Assembly: GCA_948567375.1 (NCBI GenBank)
Contig: OX419756.1
Span: 65,858,333 to 65,922,332, forward strand
DNA: 64,000 nt
Source of the DNA: Lunularia cruciata
Taxonomy: Eukaryota > Streptophyta > Marchantiopsida > Lunulariales > Lunulariaceae
Reading direction: 5' to 3'
Both the position numbers and the translations under genes were made by a program. The number at the start of each line of letters is the position of its first letter. Position 1 is the first letter of the stretch. Under the pieces are notes generated by a model. It saw nothing but the letters and a program-made list of their open reading frames with translations, did no database searches and was not told the DNA's origin. Positions 1 to 9,312 of the stretch are shown one piece after another.

Positions 1-111
1 TTTCTTCTTTGTATTCTTCAGGTGTTGGTGCCGAGGTCATTTCTCCACCGACTTCACTATCACTGCTTGTATCTCCACTCTGCAGTGTCAGCTCAGGTTC
101 CTCCTCACGTT
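1..111 (-). mobile_element. G-family giant LTR (copy Ga), left part
   Basis: This fragment matches the acidic-region coding part of the G-family LTR, for example around 17709-17820. It is continued at 9975, so M1 sits inside this LTR. The rest of the LTR lies off the window to the left. The last bases before M1, CGTT at 108-111, pair with TGTT at 9975-9978 as a target-site duplication with one C/T mismatch. Confidence 0.85.
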
Positions 112-562
112 TGTCATGCCATTTGTAGTTCCGCATCTAGATGCTCGGACACTGGAGTTCCAGTGATGGTAGTTAGAGTTATTCTAGCTGTTTCTCAGGG
201 ACTACTTTCCGACGGTTAGATTTTGTGTTCGGGGTACTGACTTCACGGTGGGGCCCACCGTCACTTTGCACCGTTTGCACCGTTGAGTGTGCCGTCAGCG
301 GGACCGTTAGGGTTTCAGGGCTAGCTTGAGTCCAGGGGGTATAGTTTCGAAGTGAGCTCCAGAGAGCTCACTTCTCTGATGTTGAGCCTTTGAGTTCCTG
401 GCTATGGTGGACAGAGGCCGGCAAGCGTCACCTGGATTCTCTATGCTTGAGTGGGTGTGGCTTGACTGTAATCAGTGCCCAGTTGTTGGCAGTTTATAGA
501 GTGACAGATCAAGTACTGATCTGAGTTGAGTTGAGTTGAAAGTGTTAAGCAATCTGATTACA
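112..562 (+). repeat. M1 5' terminal repeat (A1)
   Basis: About 450 bp nearly identical to 9420-9867. It starts TGTC directly against the host LTR and ends GATTACA. A TATA-like TTTATAGAG lies at 493-501, which would put a transcript start near 525 and leave only a short R-U5. The sequence just downstream (ATCAGAG, about 562-568) resembles part of an initiator-Met-type primer site, a weak match. The 107-bp B unit found on both sides of A2 at the 3' end is absent here. Confidence 0.8.
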
Positions 563-1138
563 TCAGAGAAGTGAAGTCAGGGGGAAATCGGGTGCACGAA
601 CGTTGAGTGTTGGTGGTATCTCCAAGCTCGGTGGATCGTGGTAGCTCGATTCAGGTTCTGTGTTTCCATAGTGTGCAAAAGCTCGTGTAGTTGATGCAAA
701 TTTAGCAGTTAGGCGGACGGTGTGCGGAAGCGCTGGCCAAATTTTGAGCAACGAAGGAGCAATTTTCGAGCAGTGTTGTGATTTTGAGCTCCGGAGGTGA
801 AGGCAAGACCAATTTGCTGCGAGTTGGGCTCAGAAAGTGAAATTGAAGGTGGAGTTGGAAAGCTCTTCTCATGAAATTGTGATTTAGAAAAACCCGTTTT
901 GTCAATTTGGCTCGAGTGGAAAGTTAGCGGGGGATTTGGCGGACATCCATCCTTAGGGTTTACGTCAGATTTTATGTCAGATTTGGAGAAGTTTTGCTAG
1001 TTTGGAGGAGTTTTGCAGATCTGGAGAAGTTTCGCCAATTTTGGAGGAGGTTTGAAGTGGCAACAAGAAAGGCCTCATTTGGCTGAATTTCGGCGTTTCG
1101 AGGCATAGGGCTATGAGAGGCTACGAAGGCCTAGAAGG

Positions 1139-1160
1139 GCCAGCAAGCCAGCTTGCTGGC
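1139..1160. repeat. Leader palindrome (possible RNA dimerisation hairpin)
   Basis: Two 10-base arms, GCCAGCAAGC and GCTTGCTGGC, are perfectly complementary around a 2-base centre. In the RNA leader about 580 nt after A1 this could form a hairpin or a kissing-dimer site like the packaging and dimerisation elements of other retroelements. That role is inferred from position only. Confidence 0.45.
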
Positions 1161-1230
1161 GTGAGGCTAGCTAGTTTAGTGTAGATCTTGGTCATTGGTT
1201 GGCAAAATCTGCCTTTCTTGCTAGATTGTG

Positions 1231-1300
1231 CGCAACAGGGTTTGACCCCTAGATCTCTTGTTCCTAGACTGGTGCTCTAGCCAACTGGTCCACCTTCACT
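1231..1300 (-). pseudogene. tRNA-like degenerate sequence
   Basis: On the minus strand an A-box-like TGGACCAGTTGG (1281-1292) is followed at tRNA-like distance by a B-box-like GGGTCAAACCC (1238-1248). I cannot fold a convincing anticodon stem or acceptor stem, so this is at best a tRNA-derived relic inside the M1 leader and not a working tRNA gene. Confidence 0.3.
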
Positions 1301-1847
1301 TGTTGTCATAGTGACTGTGCCACTGTTATCTATACACATGTAGCTTTGGCTAGGAGAGGTAGTTTGATCCCATTCTTGGTGATCCTGGTAGCTTAGGACT
1401 TGGATACGAACTACTCTTATGTCAAATGCCAAATGGTGGCAGAGTCAGTCCCGTGTTGTGTTATGAGATGGAGGGTTTTCGTTTAGATTTCTTGTGATTG
1501 GATCCCCTCCATTCTCTGCTTCTTGTTTGTGCACCACGTTTGTGTGAGGTGCCTTGACTTTTGAGCGTTGGTGCTCTGGTGTGCTCTCGGTGATGAGGCT
1601 GGAGTGATGACCAGTCAGACTACCTTTGTTTCTCTCCGGTGAGGTAGGAAGTGATGACCTGCAGACCGTGAGAGTGCGTGTTATGATGGCAGGTTACAGG
1701 TTGCCCTTCCCCTAGTGTAGTTATCTCGGTTAGAGTTACATTAGTGGGTGGTGTCTAGTTGGTGTTGGCACTTGGTGGTGCACTTGCAGTTGCGACTTGC
1801 GGTTGCAGTTGGTGGTTCGGGTTTGTTGTTGCAGTTACGTGGTCACG

Positions 1848-3464
1848 ACGGAGTTCTTTGGAGATTCCAGAGGAGTTAGCCCTGCAGTATGCAGTGGGTT
1901 TACTCGGAGTGGTGCTCGGTATCAGCCTGTATCTCAGGTCCCAGTGAGGGAGGAGATTGACTCTGAGTTGGAGTTTGACACATGAGCTGATTCAGTTGAG
2001 AGTGCACTTGGTGTGTCCGCACCGTTGTTGTGGGACATGGACGAGATTTATGGGGCCTCCAAAGGGCCTAGGCGTTACTCTGGTACAGTGGGTACTATTG
2101 AGTTGGATGATTTCATCCAGGAGTTCGATAGTTGGTGTGATCTGCAGCAGATGCGGAACCCGACTTTGTTCACACCCTTCATGGCATGGAAGGGGTTGTT
2201 TCAGCACTTGGAGGGTCCACCGATGGACGACTACCATGAGTTCAGGAGAGCTCATTTGGAGGAGATTGAGTTATGGAGATAGTATTGGTCTCCACACTAT
2301 GTCTCCATCACTTCAGGTTTGGTGGCTAGGAGTAGGTCGGCTGTACCTACGAGTTCTAGCTCGAGTAGTGTTGGTGGAGCTAGTGGAGGTGCACTAGCTG
2401 GAGATAGTGCTACTACGAGTGGAGGTACCGCTGTAGGAGGTGGTGTGGTACCGGGGTTTAACCCCATGGTGGAGTTCTTCCTATGTTTGAGGCAGAACTA
2501 CTAGGGAGTGCGGACTGACAATCTGAGGAGCTTGCAGGAGTTCCAGCGGAAGGCAGGAGAGAGCCTACGCGAGGCATACACTCGCATGAGGCGGCTGATC
2601 AGTTTCACTCAGGGAGTTACTGAGGCCCAGGCAGTCCAGTTTTGGTATGGGATACTGGACAGGGAGTTGCGACGTAGAGTTCGTGATGCTACGTTGTTGC
2701 AGGCTACTTCGCCCACTTTGGCAGTAGTCTTTGGTTTGGCTGAGCGTATTGAGCTCAACATGGTGGAGGAGAGAGTGGTGACTGCTGGATTTGGTAGAGA
2801 GACCTCATCCACGGTTGTGACTTCTTCTAGAGTGCAGCAGAGTGCACCACGCCCAGTTGGTTTTCAAGGACAGGGTGGACAGCCCAGATCCTATGGAGCG
2901 AGTGGAGGGCCTAGTGGAGTTAGACCCTTACCCTCATTTTCGGGTCAGCAGCAGCCAGTGAGTGGTGGTGTTGCTTGTTGGACTTGTGGTGGACCTCACC
3001 ATAGGAGAGAGTGTACTCAGGGCAGCGGACCTGATACCTCTGGTGCATCACAGCCAGCACAGAGGCAGTGTGAGCACTGCCATAGATTTGGTCATACTAG
3101 TGACCGGTGTTTTGACCTACACCCAGAGTTACGGAGTGGTAGGGCTGCTATGACAGGTAGTAGAGGAGCTCCAGTTCATGGAGGACGAGGTGGTAGAGGT
3201 GGTGGTAGAGGATCTACACCTAGTAGGGGTGCGGTACCTACCCTTACTTCTGACACAGCTATGGCTACTCGGATTGAGCAGTTGGAGCAGAGATTGGCTA
3301 GTATGGCTATTGCTCAAAGGAGATCAGATTCGGGTGCTGAGGCTTCCACCTCATATGCTGGTGATAGAGATGCTTTGGACTTCATGTGCAGAGCAGCACA
3401 GGTGGATGCATCTGCAGCAGTGACTAGGAGTGCAGTACATGCTCTAGAGCCTAGAGGAGCATAA
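1848..3464 (+). pseudogene. gag: M1 gag region (capsid and two zinc knuckles)
   Basis: N-terminal part of the M1 polyprotein frame. The start aligns to the ATG of M3 (42654, MEFFGD) but reads ACG at 1848 here. After a capsid-like region and a Gly/Ser-rich linker (about 2319-2460), the well-preserved block 2505-3461 carries two zinc knuckles: CWTCGGPHHRREC (CX2CX3HX4C, near 2974) and CEHCHRFGHTSDRC (CX2CX4HX4C, near 3070), followed by an Arg/Gly-rich stretch typical of nucleocapsid. In-frame stops are TGA 1983, TAG 2280, TAG 2502 and TAA 3462. Each could come from one C-to-T change (CGA, CAG, CAG, CAA). There is no frameshift. The 3465-4016 part is a linker to the protease without a domain I recognise. 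Confidence 0.8.
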
Positions 3465-4019
3465 GTGGAGTTGGACCCACAGAGAGGAGAGGTTGGGAGA
3501 CAGGTCAGACTTCCCCAGTCTTTCACGCTATCTGAGGCATTGCAGACGACATCCATGGTTCCTAGACGTCCCAGTGCAGGTGTGGTAGGTGGTGATGGAG
3601 TACCTGATGGAGTACCTGCTAGTCAGCCACCTGCTACTACACAGACTGAGTCTAGCATGATGTTGGGGGCAGCTCAGCTGATTATGCGGCATCCTTTATT
3701 TTCAGCCAATGACATGTTTACATTGGGAGTTGACCCAGCCCCAGTGTTCCGGTTGGCTGCCACGTTGTGTGAGAGTAGGGATGGTGCAGTTCCTACTACT
3801 AGAGCAGAGGTGGTTGGTAGTGGAGCTGACTTGGTTGAGGAGCATAGGATCCATTCAGCGACCAGTGGTTTATGGCAGGCAGCAGCGGCTAGACTGGAGG
3901 AGTTGCCAGCTAGACCGGCCTTTGAGAGAGCGCGGTTTACACCTGGTGTTGTCTTATTGGATAACCAAAGGGGGATCTTTCGTTTGGTAGGACCTTCAGG
4001 GAAGGTCTATACACCATAG

Positions 4020-4604
4020 AGAGTCTCGTTAGACTCTAGTGCGCAGCCCCTTATGTTGGGGAAGGCTGTAGTTGTTGGTCTGGAGTTACGGAAAACCGAT
4101 GTGGAGAGGTGTCCATTTCAGATCCAGACATCTCTAGGTGGTGGTTCGACACAGTAAATCACACGTGGGGAGCTTGTTGTCCAGGTTCAGCCTGGTCATC
4201 CGACTGATAGCTCAGTGGTGAGAGCTCAGGCTATTGCGACGATAGCTAAGTCATATGATGTGCTAGTTGGGGGAGCAGTGTTATACCCTATGGGTTTCAG
4301 TATTGACTATTGGGAGGAGACAGCCTCTTATAGACCTGGTTGGCAGTCTGGTGAGGGACGGGTATGTCGCCTACCTGTACATTTCAGTAGTGGCAGTCTT
4401 GGCTCACTACAGTCCGGGACCATGGCAGCATCAGTTTTGGCTTTCAGCGGTGCAGTTACTTGGCCTGGTGACTTGTTGGAGGGGAACGCCCATGCAGAGG
4501 ATACTCCAGTACCAGAGGAGATCACTCGGCTATGGAGTACGAGTGGGATTGTTCCATCTACCTTGGATGTTCCATTGTGGAGTTTAGAGGAGGCATTGCA
4601 GTAG
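4020..4604 (+). pseudogene. M1 aspartic protease region
   Basis: The frame continues through a TAG at 4017 into a retropepsin-like region. SLDSSAQPLMLGK (about 4026-4064) corresponds to the usual D-S/T-G-A active site, here DSSA, with Ser where Gly is normal. YDVLVGGAVLYPMGF (about 4254-4298) matches the YDLLLGRPWL flap-side motif of plant gypsy proteases. An extra TAA (4155) and a closing TAG (4602) interrupt it. The protease lies directly upstream of the methyltransferase, so the methyltransferase would be released by, or stay fused to, the pol proteins. Whether DSSA is ancestral or a mutation cannot be told from this copy. Confidence 0.65.
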
Positions 4605-4616
4605 CATGCAGATCAG

Positions 4617-6029
4617 TTGGTGCAGAAGGCTTGGAGTGGAGCCCTCGTACCATCAGGGGATGAGTGTGAGGATGAGCCTCCAGTGGCGATTGCTTTGACA
4701 CCTCTGGATACCACACTCATTGCTTGGCAGTATCCAGTAGAGGGGATATGCCTATTGGAGTTGTTTGGTGGGATCAGCACCGGACTAGCTGCGGTGTTAC
4801 AGGCGGGTATCCGAGTACAGAGGTACTTGTATGTAGAGAGAGATGAGACTGCTAGGCGAGTCTCTCTACATCATGTGGCACACTTGGCCTATCGGTATCC
4901 GGAGTTATTACCGATGTCAGCAGTCAGAGGTTACCATAAGGCCTTACCAGGAGACATTTCCTTATTGGGGGCGCATGACCTAGAGAGACATGGGCCTATT
5001 CACTTGGTGATTTCTGGATGGCCATGTCAGGGACATACACGTGCGGGCCGCAGTTTGGGTCTTCAGGATCCTCGTTCTGGTGTGTTTTGGGAAATGTTAC
5101 GGATATTACGACATCTCCAGGTTCATCAGTCTGTTTCTCCAGCTTACCTTTTGGAGAACGTTCCATTGATGGGTGATTCTTGCACTAGAGTGGTGGCGAG
5201 TACACATCAGGTCCATTCTTGGATGGGACCTGCTGTATTGTTAGATGCAGCCAGAGTGGGATCACGGGCTCATCGTCTTCGTCTTTGGTGGACGAACCTT
5301 TTACCTAGAGAGGTTCTATAGCGTAGTTATGATGGGATTCAGCGACTTGACCACATCCTTGTTGATGATATCTTGGATGTTGGGCGTCAATCTCAGACAG
5401 TGGTAGTGGCTGATAGGTCACCTATGGCAGTGGTGAACCTAGTTGGACAGCCTAGAGCTGCATTTCCCACACTCATGAGTTTCCCAAGCTCTCATGCTTT
5501 TCGAGAGGGAGGACCTGGACTTGTTTGGGACTCACAGTTACAGCAGTTGGTGGAGCCCAATGCTGATGAGAGAGAGCGGGCGATGGGTTTTCGCACTGGT
5601 ATTACCGCTGTTCCAACAGTGTCAGAGGCATCCAGGCGTCAGGTGTTAGGTCAAGCTATGGACCTGAACTGTTTGACCTGGATTGTGAGCCTTGGTTTGG
5701 CAGAGCAGCGTAGGATGCGCTTGATAGGCATCACCACTCGGACACTTGTGAGCCCTATGCCTATCGAGACGATTCAGGCACATGCTGGGAGCAATGGACC
5801 GAGTGGACATGGTATTCTTGGGACACATCTAGTAGCTACTAGGGAGAGTGGTCTACTTGGAGTCCATCCAGGTGAGCGTGGGCTACTTGGATTACACCCT
5901 TGGTCCACATGGGATGCAGCCAGAGGACGTATGGAGCTTGCAGCCAGAGTGGAGGGAGTTTTTCACACAGAGGTTGGGACCTCTAGTGGTTGGGAGCATG
6001 ACACCATTGCTCCCAAGGGCCCAGTGTAG
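4617..6029 (+). pseudogene. C5-cytosine DNA methyltransferase domain (DNMT3-like) in the M1 polyprotein
   Basis: Transfers methyl groups from S-adenosylmethionine to cytosine C5 in known relatives. Counting from 4617: motif I (cofactor) LLELFGGISTG at residues 46-56; motif IV GWPCQGH with catalytic Cys137 (codon 5025-5027); motif VI LLENV with Glu180 (5154-5156); motif VIII RAHRLRLWW at 217-225. After one TAG (5319-5321) the same frame continues with a motif IX/X-like end: ERERAMGF and LGQAMDLNCLTWIV (to about 5690). The motif order is canonical, so it is not a circularly permuted DRM. Spacing and local words (GPxxLVIxGxPC, ENVxxMG, DAxxVxxxHRxR) resemble DNMT3. Key catalytic residues are intact; the TAG is the only break inside the domain. 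It sits between protease and RT in the same frame as both. The part after about 5700 has no recognised domain. Absent from M2 and M3 as seen here. Confidence 0.87.
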
Positions 6030-6137
6030 CAGCCAGTCAGTACGTCTTCCACTCCTACTACAGTTAGAGAGGATACTTGGGAGCCAGATCTTGGACCCAA
6101 GCTTACTGGAGAGGAAAGACGGAGGGTTTGGAGGTTC

Positions 6138-7508
6138 TTGAGGAGTCACACGAGTTGTTTTGCCTTCAGTATGAAGGATTTGGGTGCTCTGAAGGGACCT
6201 GGTATACGGATTGAGCTGACTAGCGACACACCTATTTTCCGACGTCCTTATCGATATAGTGAGATGGAGAGGACATTGATTCAGAGCCGGAGTAGTGACC
6301 TTTTTGAGGCTGGTTTGGTGGAGATTTCACATGGAGAGTATGCATCAGCAACAGTGATGCCAGCCAAGAAGGATATGCATGGCAACTATACAACTAGGCG
6401 GATGTGTGGAGATTACCGTCCTATCAACCGACAGACCAGGGCTGATCGGTATGCCATGCCTACACCGAAGGAGATTTTTGATGCGATTGGGCATGCAAAG
6501 GTCTTCAGTACTTTGGATCTTTGAGCGGGATATCATCAGTTGCCGATCAGGGAGGAGGATAAGTCCAAGACAACATTTTGGGCTATTGATCCTCACGGCA
6601 AGGATGTGTTATATCAATGGAGATTCTTACCATTTGGGTTGAAGAATGCTCCTGCTGAGTTCCAAAGGGTCATGGATAGGATCCTAGCTGGACTGGATTT
6701 TGCTCGGTGCTATATTGATGACATTTTGGTGTATAGCACTACTGTGGAGGAGCATGAGAGACAGTTGTTGGAGGTGTTTGAGAGGTTGAGATCTCATGGA
6801 CTCAAATTACATCCTGGGAAGTGTAGGTTCTTCCATGAGCAGGTTGAGTATTTGGGTCACACTATCTACCCCGGAGGACTTGGTGTTCAGCAGACCAAGG
6901 TGGAGGCTATTGCACGTATTCCTCGGCCTACGGATGTGAGCAGAGTGCGAGCATTCCTTGGGTTGGCGAACTTCTATCGCCGCTATGTTAGAGGATTTAG
7001 TGCCATTGCCAAGGCCTTGACGAAGCTGACCAAGCTTACACAGGAGTGGTGTTGGGGAGATGAGCAGGAGAGAGCTTTTGTAGAGCTCAAGGAGAGGTTG
7101 ACATCTGCTCCTATTTTGAGGAGACCGATCAGGGGACAACCATTTCAGGTTCACACTGATTGGAGTATGTTGGAGCTTGGAGCAGTGCTCACCCAACATG
7201 ATGATGAGGAGAAGGAGTTTGTGGTGGCCTATGCTAGTCGCTCCAACAATTCAGCGGAGGCGAAGTATAGTTCATATGAGGGAGAGTGCTTGGCAGCAGT
7301 TTGGGCAGTAGCACATTTCTGATGTTACCTATTTGGTAACCCCTTCACTCTCATCACTGATCATCAGCCGCTGAAGTGGTTGATGGAGTCCGACAAGCTT
7401 TCAGGGAAGCTTGCATGATGGGCTCTGATTTTACATGAGTATGATTTCACGGTTGTTCACAGACCTGGAGTGGTGAACCGTGATGCAGATGGGTTGAGTA
7501 GAAACCCA
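6138..7508 (+). pseudogene. pol: M1 reverse transcriptase and RNase H
   Basis: A gypsy-type RT with the catalytic motif YIDDILVYS (YIDD codons 6711-6722), the fingers motif around RRMCGDYRPIN (about 6399) and the LPFGLKNAPAEFQRVMD motif (about 6630). RNase H follows with FQVHTDWS (about 7146), YEGECLAAVWA (7279), LITDHQPLKW (7350) and NRDADGLSR (7479), giving the four acidic residues. Stops TGA 6522, TGA 7320 and TGA 7416 each fall where related elements have Arg (for example DL-R-xGYHQ, HF-R-xYL, LA-R-W), as expected from CGA changing to TGA. A TAG at 6027 separates it from the methyltransferase block; no indel is needed to join the domains. Confidence 0.88.
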
Positions 7509-7679
7509 TGTCCCAGCCAGCAGGATCAGACCGGAGCACGTTGGCATGGTGAGACAGATGAGGAGATGGTGCCAGGTTGGCATGCATCAGCCTTTCTGTG
7601 TATATTTGCAGAGACATTGGTGGTATCTCTCTCAGCGCATACAGGAGGAGTTATTGAGGTCACAGATCCAGAGAGTGAA

Positions 7680-8990
7680 GATATTGGTACAGTTCAGCGA
7701 GACATTCATGATGATGTCTTAGTGATGGACTATCTTCGCACTGGTGTTGTGGGTGGCACAGTTGGGGCCAAGGAGAGAGACCATGTTCTTCAGCAAGCCA
7801 GACGGTTCAGATTGGAGGGTAGACACCTTTTGCGTGTATGGGAGGATGGTAGAGTGCGAGTAGTACCACTTCCATCACAGAGACCACAGTTGGTCCGTCA
7901 TGCTCATGAGGAGCTAGGACATTTTGGAGTAAAGCGTACATATAGCTTACTCCAATGTCATTATTGGTGGCGCGGTATGCAGACCGAGGTACAGCAGTTT
8001 GTTGCCAGATGTGTGGTTTGTGACCGAGTTAGAGCATCATTCAATGCTCCTATGCCACAATTACACCCATTACCTATCATGGGATTGGGTTCCCATTGGA
8101 GTTTGGACTTCGCCGGACCTTTACCGCTGACTGTGAGACATCATCGGTATGTTTTGGTGATGGTGGAGCCCTTCTCCAAGTGGATTGAGTTGGTGGCACT
8201 TCCTGACAAGTCTAGTGAAGGGTCAGCTGACTCGTTCCTGGATCGAGTTCTTAGTCATTTTGGTGCACCAGCTGAGGTTTTGACTGATCAGGGTACAGAG
8301 TTCTTGGGAGAGTTTCAAGTCTTGTGTGACAAGGCTTTGATTGATCATCGTACTACATCCTGAGATCACCCTGAGGCAGATGGCTTAACAGAGAGAGTGG
8401 TTCAGACGGTGAAGAGAGGATTGCGAAAGTATGGTTTGCAGAGAGGCCACTTGGGAGATTGGGATCTCCAGTTACCTTGGTTGGCCATGGGCTATTGGTT
8501 CAGCCGGCAAGCCTCCTTAGCATCCTTCTCTCCATACTTTCTACTCTATGGACGAGATCCAGCTTTACCTGCAGCCATTCGTCGAGATGCTACTGTAGTT
8601 TTGGACTTGGATGACCCTGATGTATGGATGAGCGCATGTTCTCAGCGGGCAGAGATCTTTCGGAGAGTGATGCCGATGGCCTTTGAGAACTTGGCGATTG
8701 CTCAGCATAGAGATACTTTACGCTATGCTACCATTCGAGGAGGAGGTTATAGACCCTCGATCCGTCGATTTCATCCAGGCGACTATGTATATCTACAGCA
8801 GACAGCACCAACGACACTTGATGTTTCTACGGGCCGCACTATCTTGAGAGTGCGCGAGGTTTTGCCATCTGGAGTCCTTGTGTTAGAAGGACGTGATGGT
8901 GTTGTTTGGAAGGATCATGTGCGCAATTGTGCGCCATGCCACCTTCCAAACATTGATGGTACTATGGACCCAAGCTTGGCACTTGTACGT
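7680..8990 (+). pseudogene. M1 DDE integrase
   Basis: Retroviral-type integrase that would insert the DNA copy into the genome. The zinc-binding HHCC is visible as HAHEELGH (about 7900) and CVVC (about 8010). The catalytic triad is Asp 8106-8108 (SLDFAGP), Asp 8286-8288 (LTDQGTEF) and Glu 8391-8393 (GLTERV), with 34 codons between the last two. A TGA at 8361 replaces a likely Arg codon just before DHPEADG; M2 has TGA at the same place. A GPY/F-like module (FHPGDYVYLQ ... ILRVREVLPSG, about 8767-8880) follows. There is no chromodomain; the C-terminus is a PHD finger instead. The presence of this enzyme excludes a tyrosine-recombinase (DIRS) element. Confidence 0.88.
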
Positions 8991-9143
8991 GCTGGCTTGA
9001 GGTGTATGTTATGTGGCTCTTCTGGTGGAGCTGCTACTATGTTAGTGTGTGATAGCTGTTCGAGAGGATGGCATATGGCATGTATGACTCCTCCCCTCAC
9101 GGTGGTTCCTCAGGGACAGTGGTTATGTCCTAGATGTACTTGA
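8991..9143 (+). pseudogene. PHD finger at the C-terminus of the M1 integrase
   Basis: The last 45 codons before the natural stop (9141-9143) form a C4HC3 zinc finger: CMLC (first Cys 9003), then MLVCDSCSRGWHMAC, then QWLCPRC (last Cys 9135-9137). Spacing CX2C-X11-CX2C-X4-HX2C-...WXCX2C is that of PHD fingers, including the Trp two residues before the last Cys pair. PHD fingers in known proteins read histone H3 tails, so this may tether the integrase to a chromatin state as chromodomains do in chromoviruses; that is inference. M2 keeps the first half (9990-equivalent at 39987-40050) but is frame-damaged after CDS. Confidence 0.85.
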
Positions 9144-9301
9144 CCTATAGCTAGTTCATTCTTTATATGGTATAGATTGCAGACAGGCGACTAACGATGG
9201 GGCTCCATAGCACCCGGCCTCCTGATCTTTGCCCATTAGAGGGTATACCATATACTTAGAGTAGATGGCTATCTGGAGTTAGAGGGACCTAACCGCCAGC
9301 T
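9144..9301 (+). other. M1 3' untranslated segment
   Basis: Non-coding stretch between the polyprotein stop and the polypurine tract. It is conserved in M2 (about 40133-40290). No motif is recognised. Confidence 0.6.
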
Positions 9302-9312
9302 AGGGGGGCGAT
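9302..9312 (+). other. M1 polypurine tract
   Basis: AGGGGGGCGAT lies immediately before the TG that opens the B1 unit at 9313. M2 has AGAGGAGCAAT in the same place (about 40292-40303). This marks the start of U3 for plus-strand DNA synthesis, and so argues that the reverse-transcribed LTR is B+A. Confidence 0.6.

Larger units (their letters stand above)
563..1847 (+). other. M1 untranslated leader
   Basis: About 1.28 kb between the 5' repeat and the gag frame, with no convincing coding sequence. It holds a degenerate tandem repeat of 19-21 bp units (978-1057, about four copies of a TTTGGAGAAGTTTTGC-type unit), a near-perfect palindrome (1139-1160) and a tRNA-like stretch on the minus strand (1231-1300). 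The gag frame is open from 1734, but the homologous start in M3 is an ATG that aligns to ACG at 1848 here. Confidence 0.6.

Noticed and set aside
1231-1300. Functional tRNA gene
   Set aside because: Anticodon and acceptor stems do not pair; only box-like motifs remain.
4617-6029. Methyltransferase as a plant DRM
   Set aside because: In DRM the motifs are circularly permuted; here motif I precedes IV, VI, VIII and IX/X.
4617-6029. Methyltransferase as an intact host gene next to a transposon
   Set aside because: It shares one reading phase with gag, protease, RT and integrase, lies within the element's repeats and has no introns or own promoter visible.
1848-9143. Alternative genetic code or programmed readthrough at 13 stops
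   Set aside because: All three stop codons are involved, at sites that are Arg or probably Gln, while the neighbouring families show ordinary stops. Point mutation is simpler.
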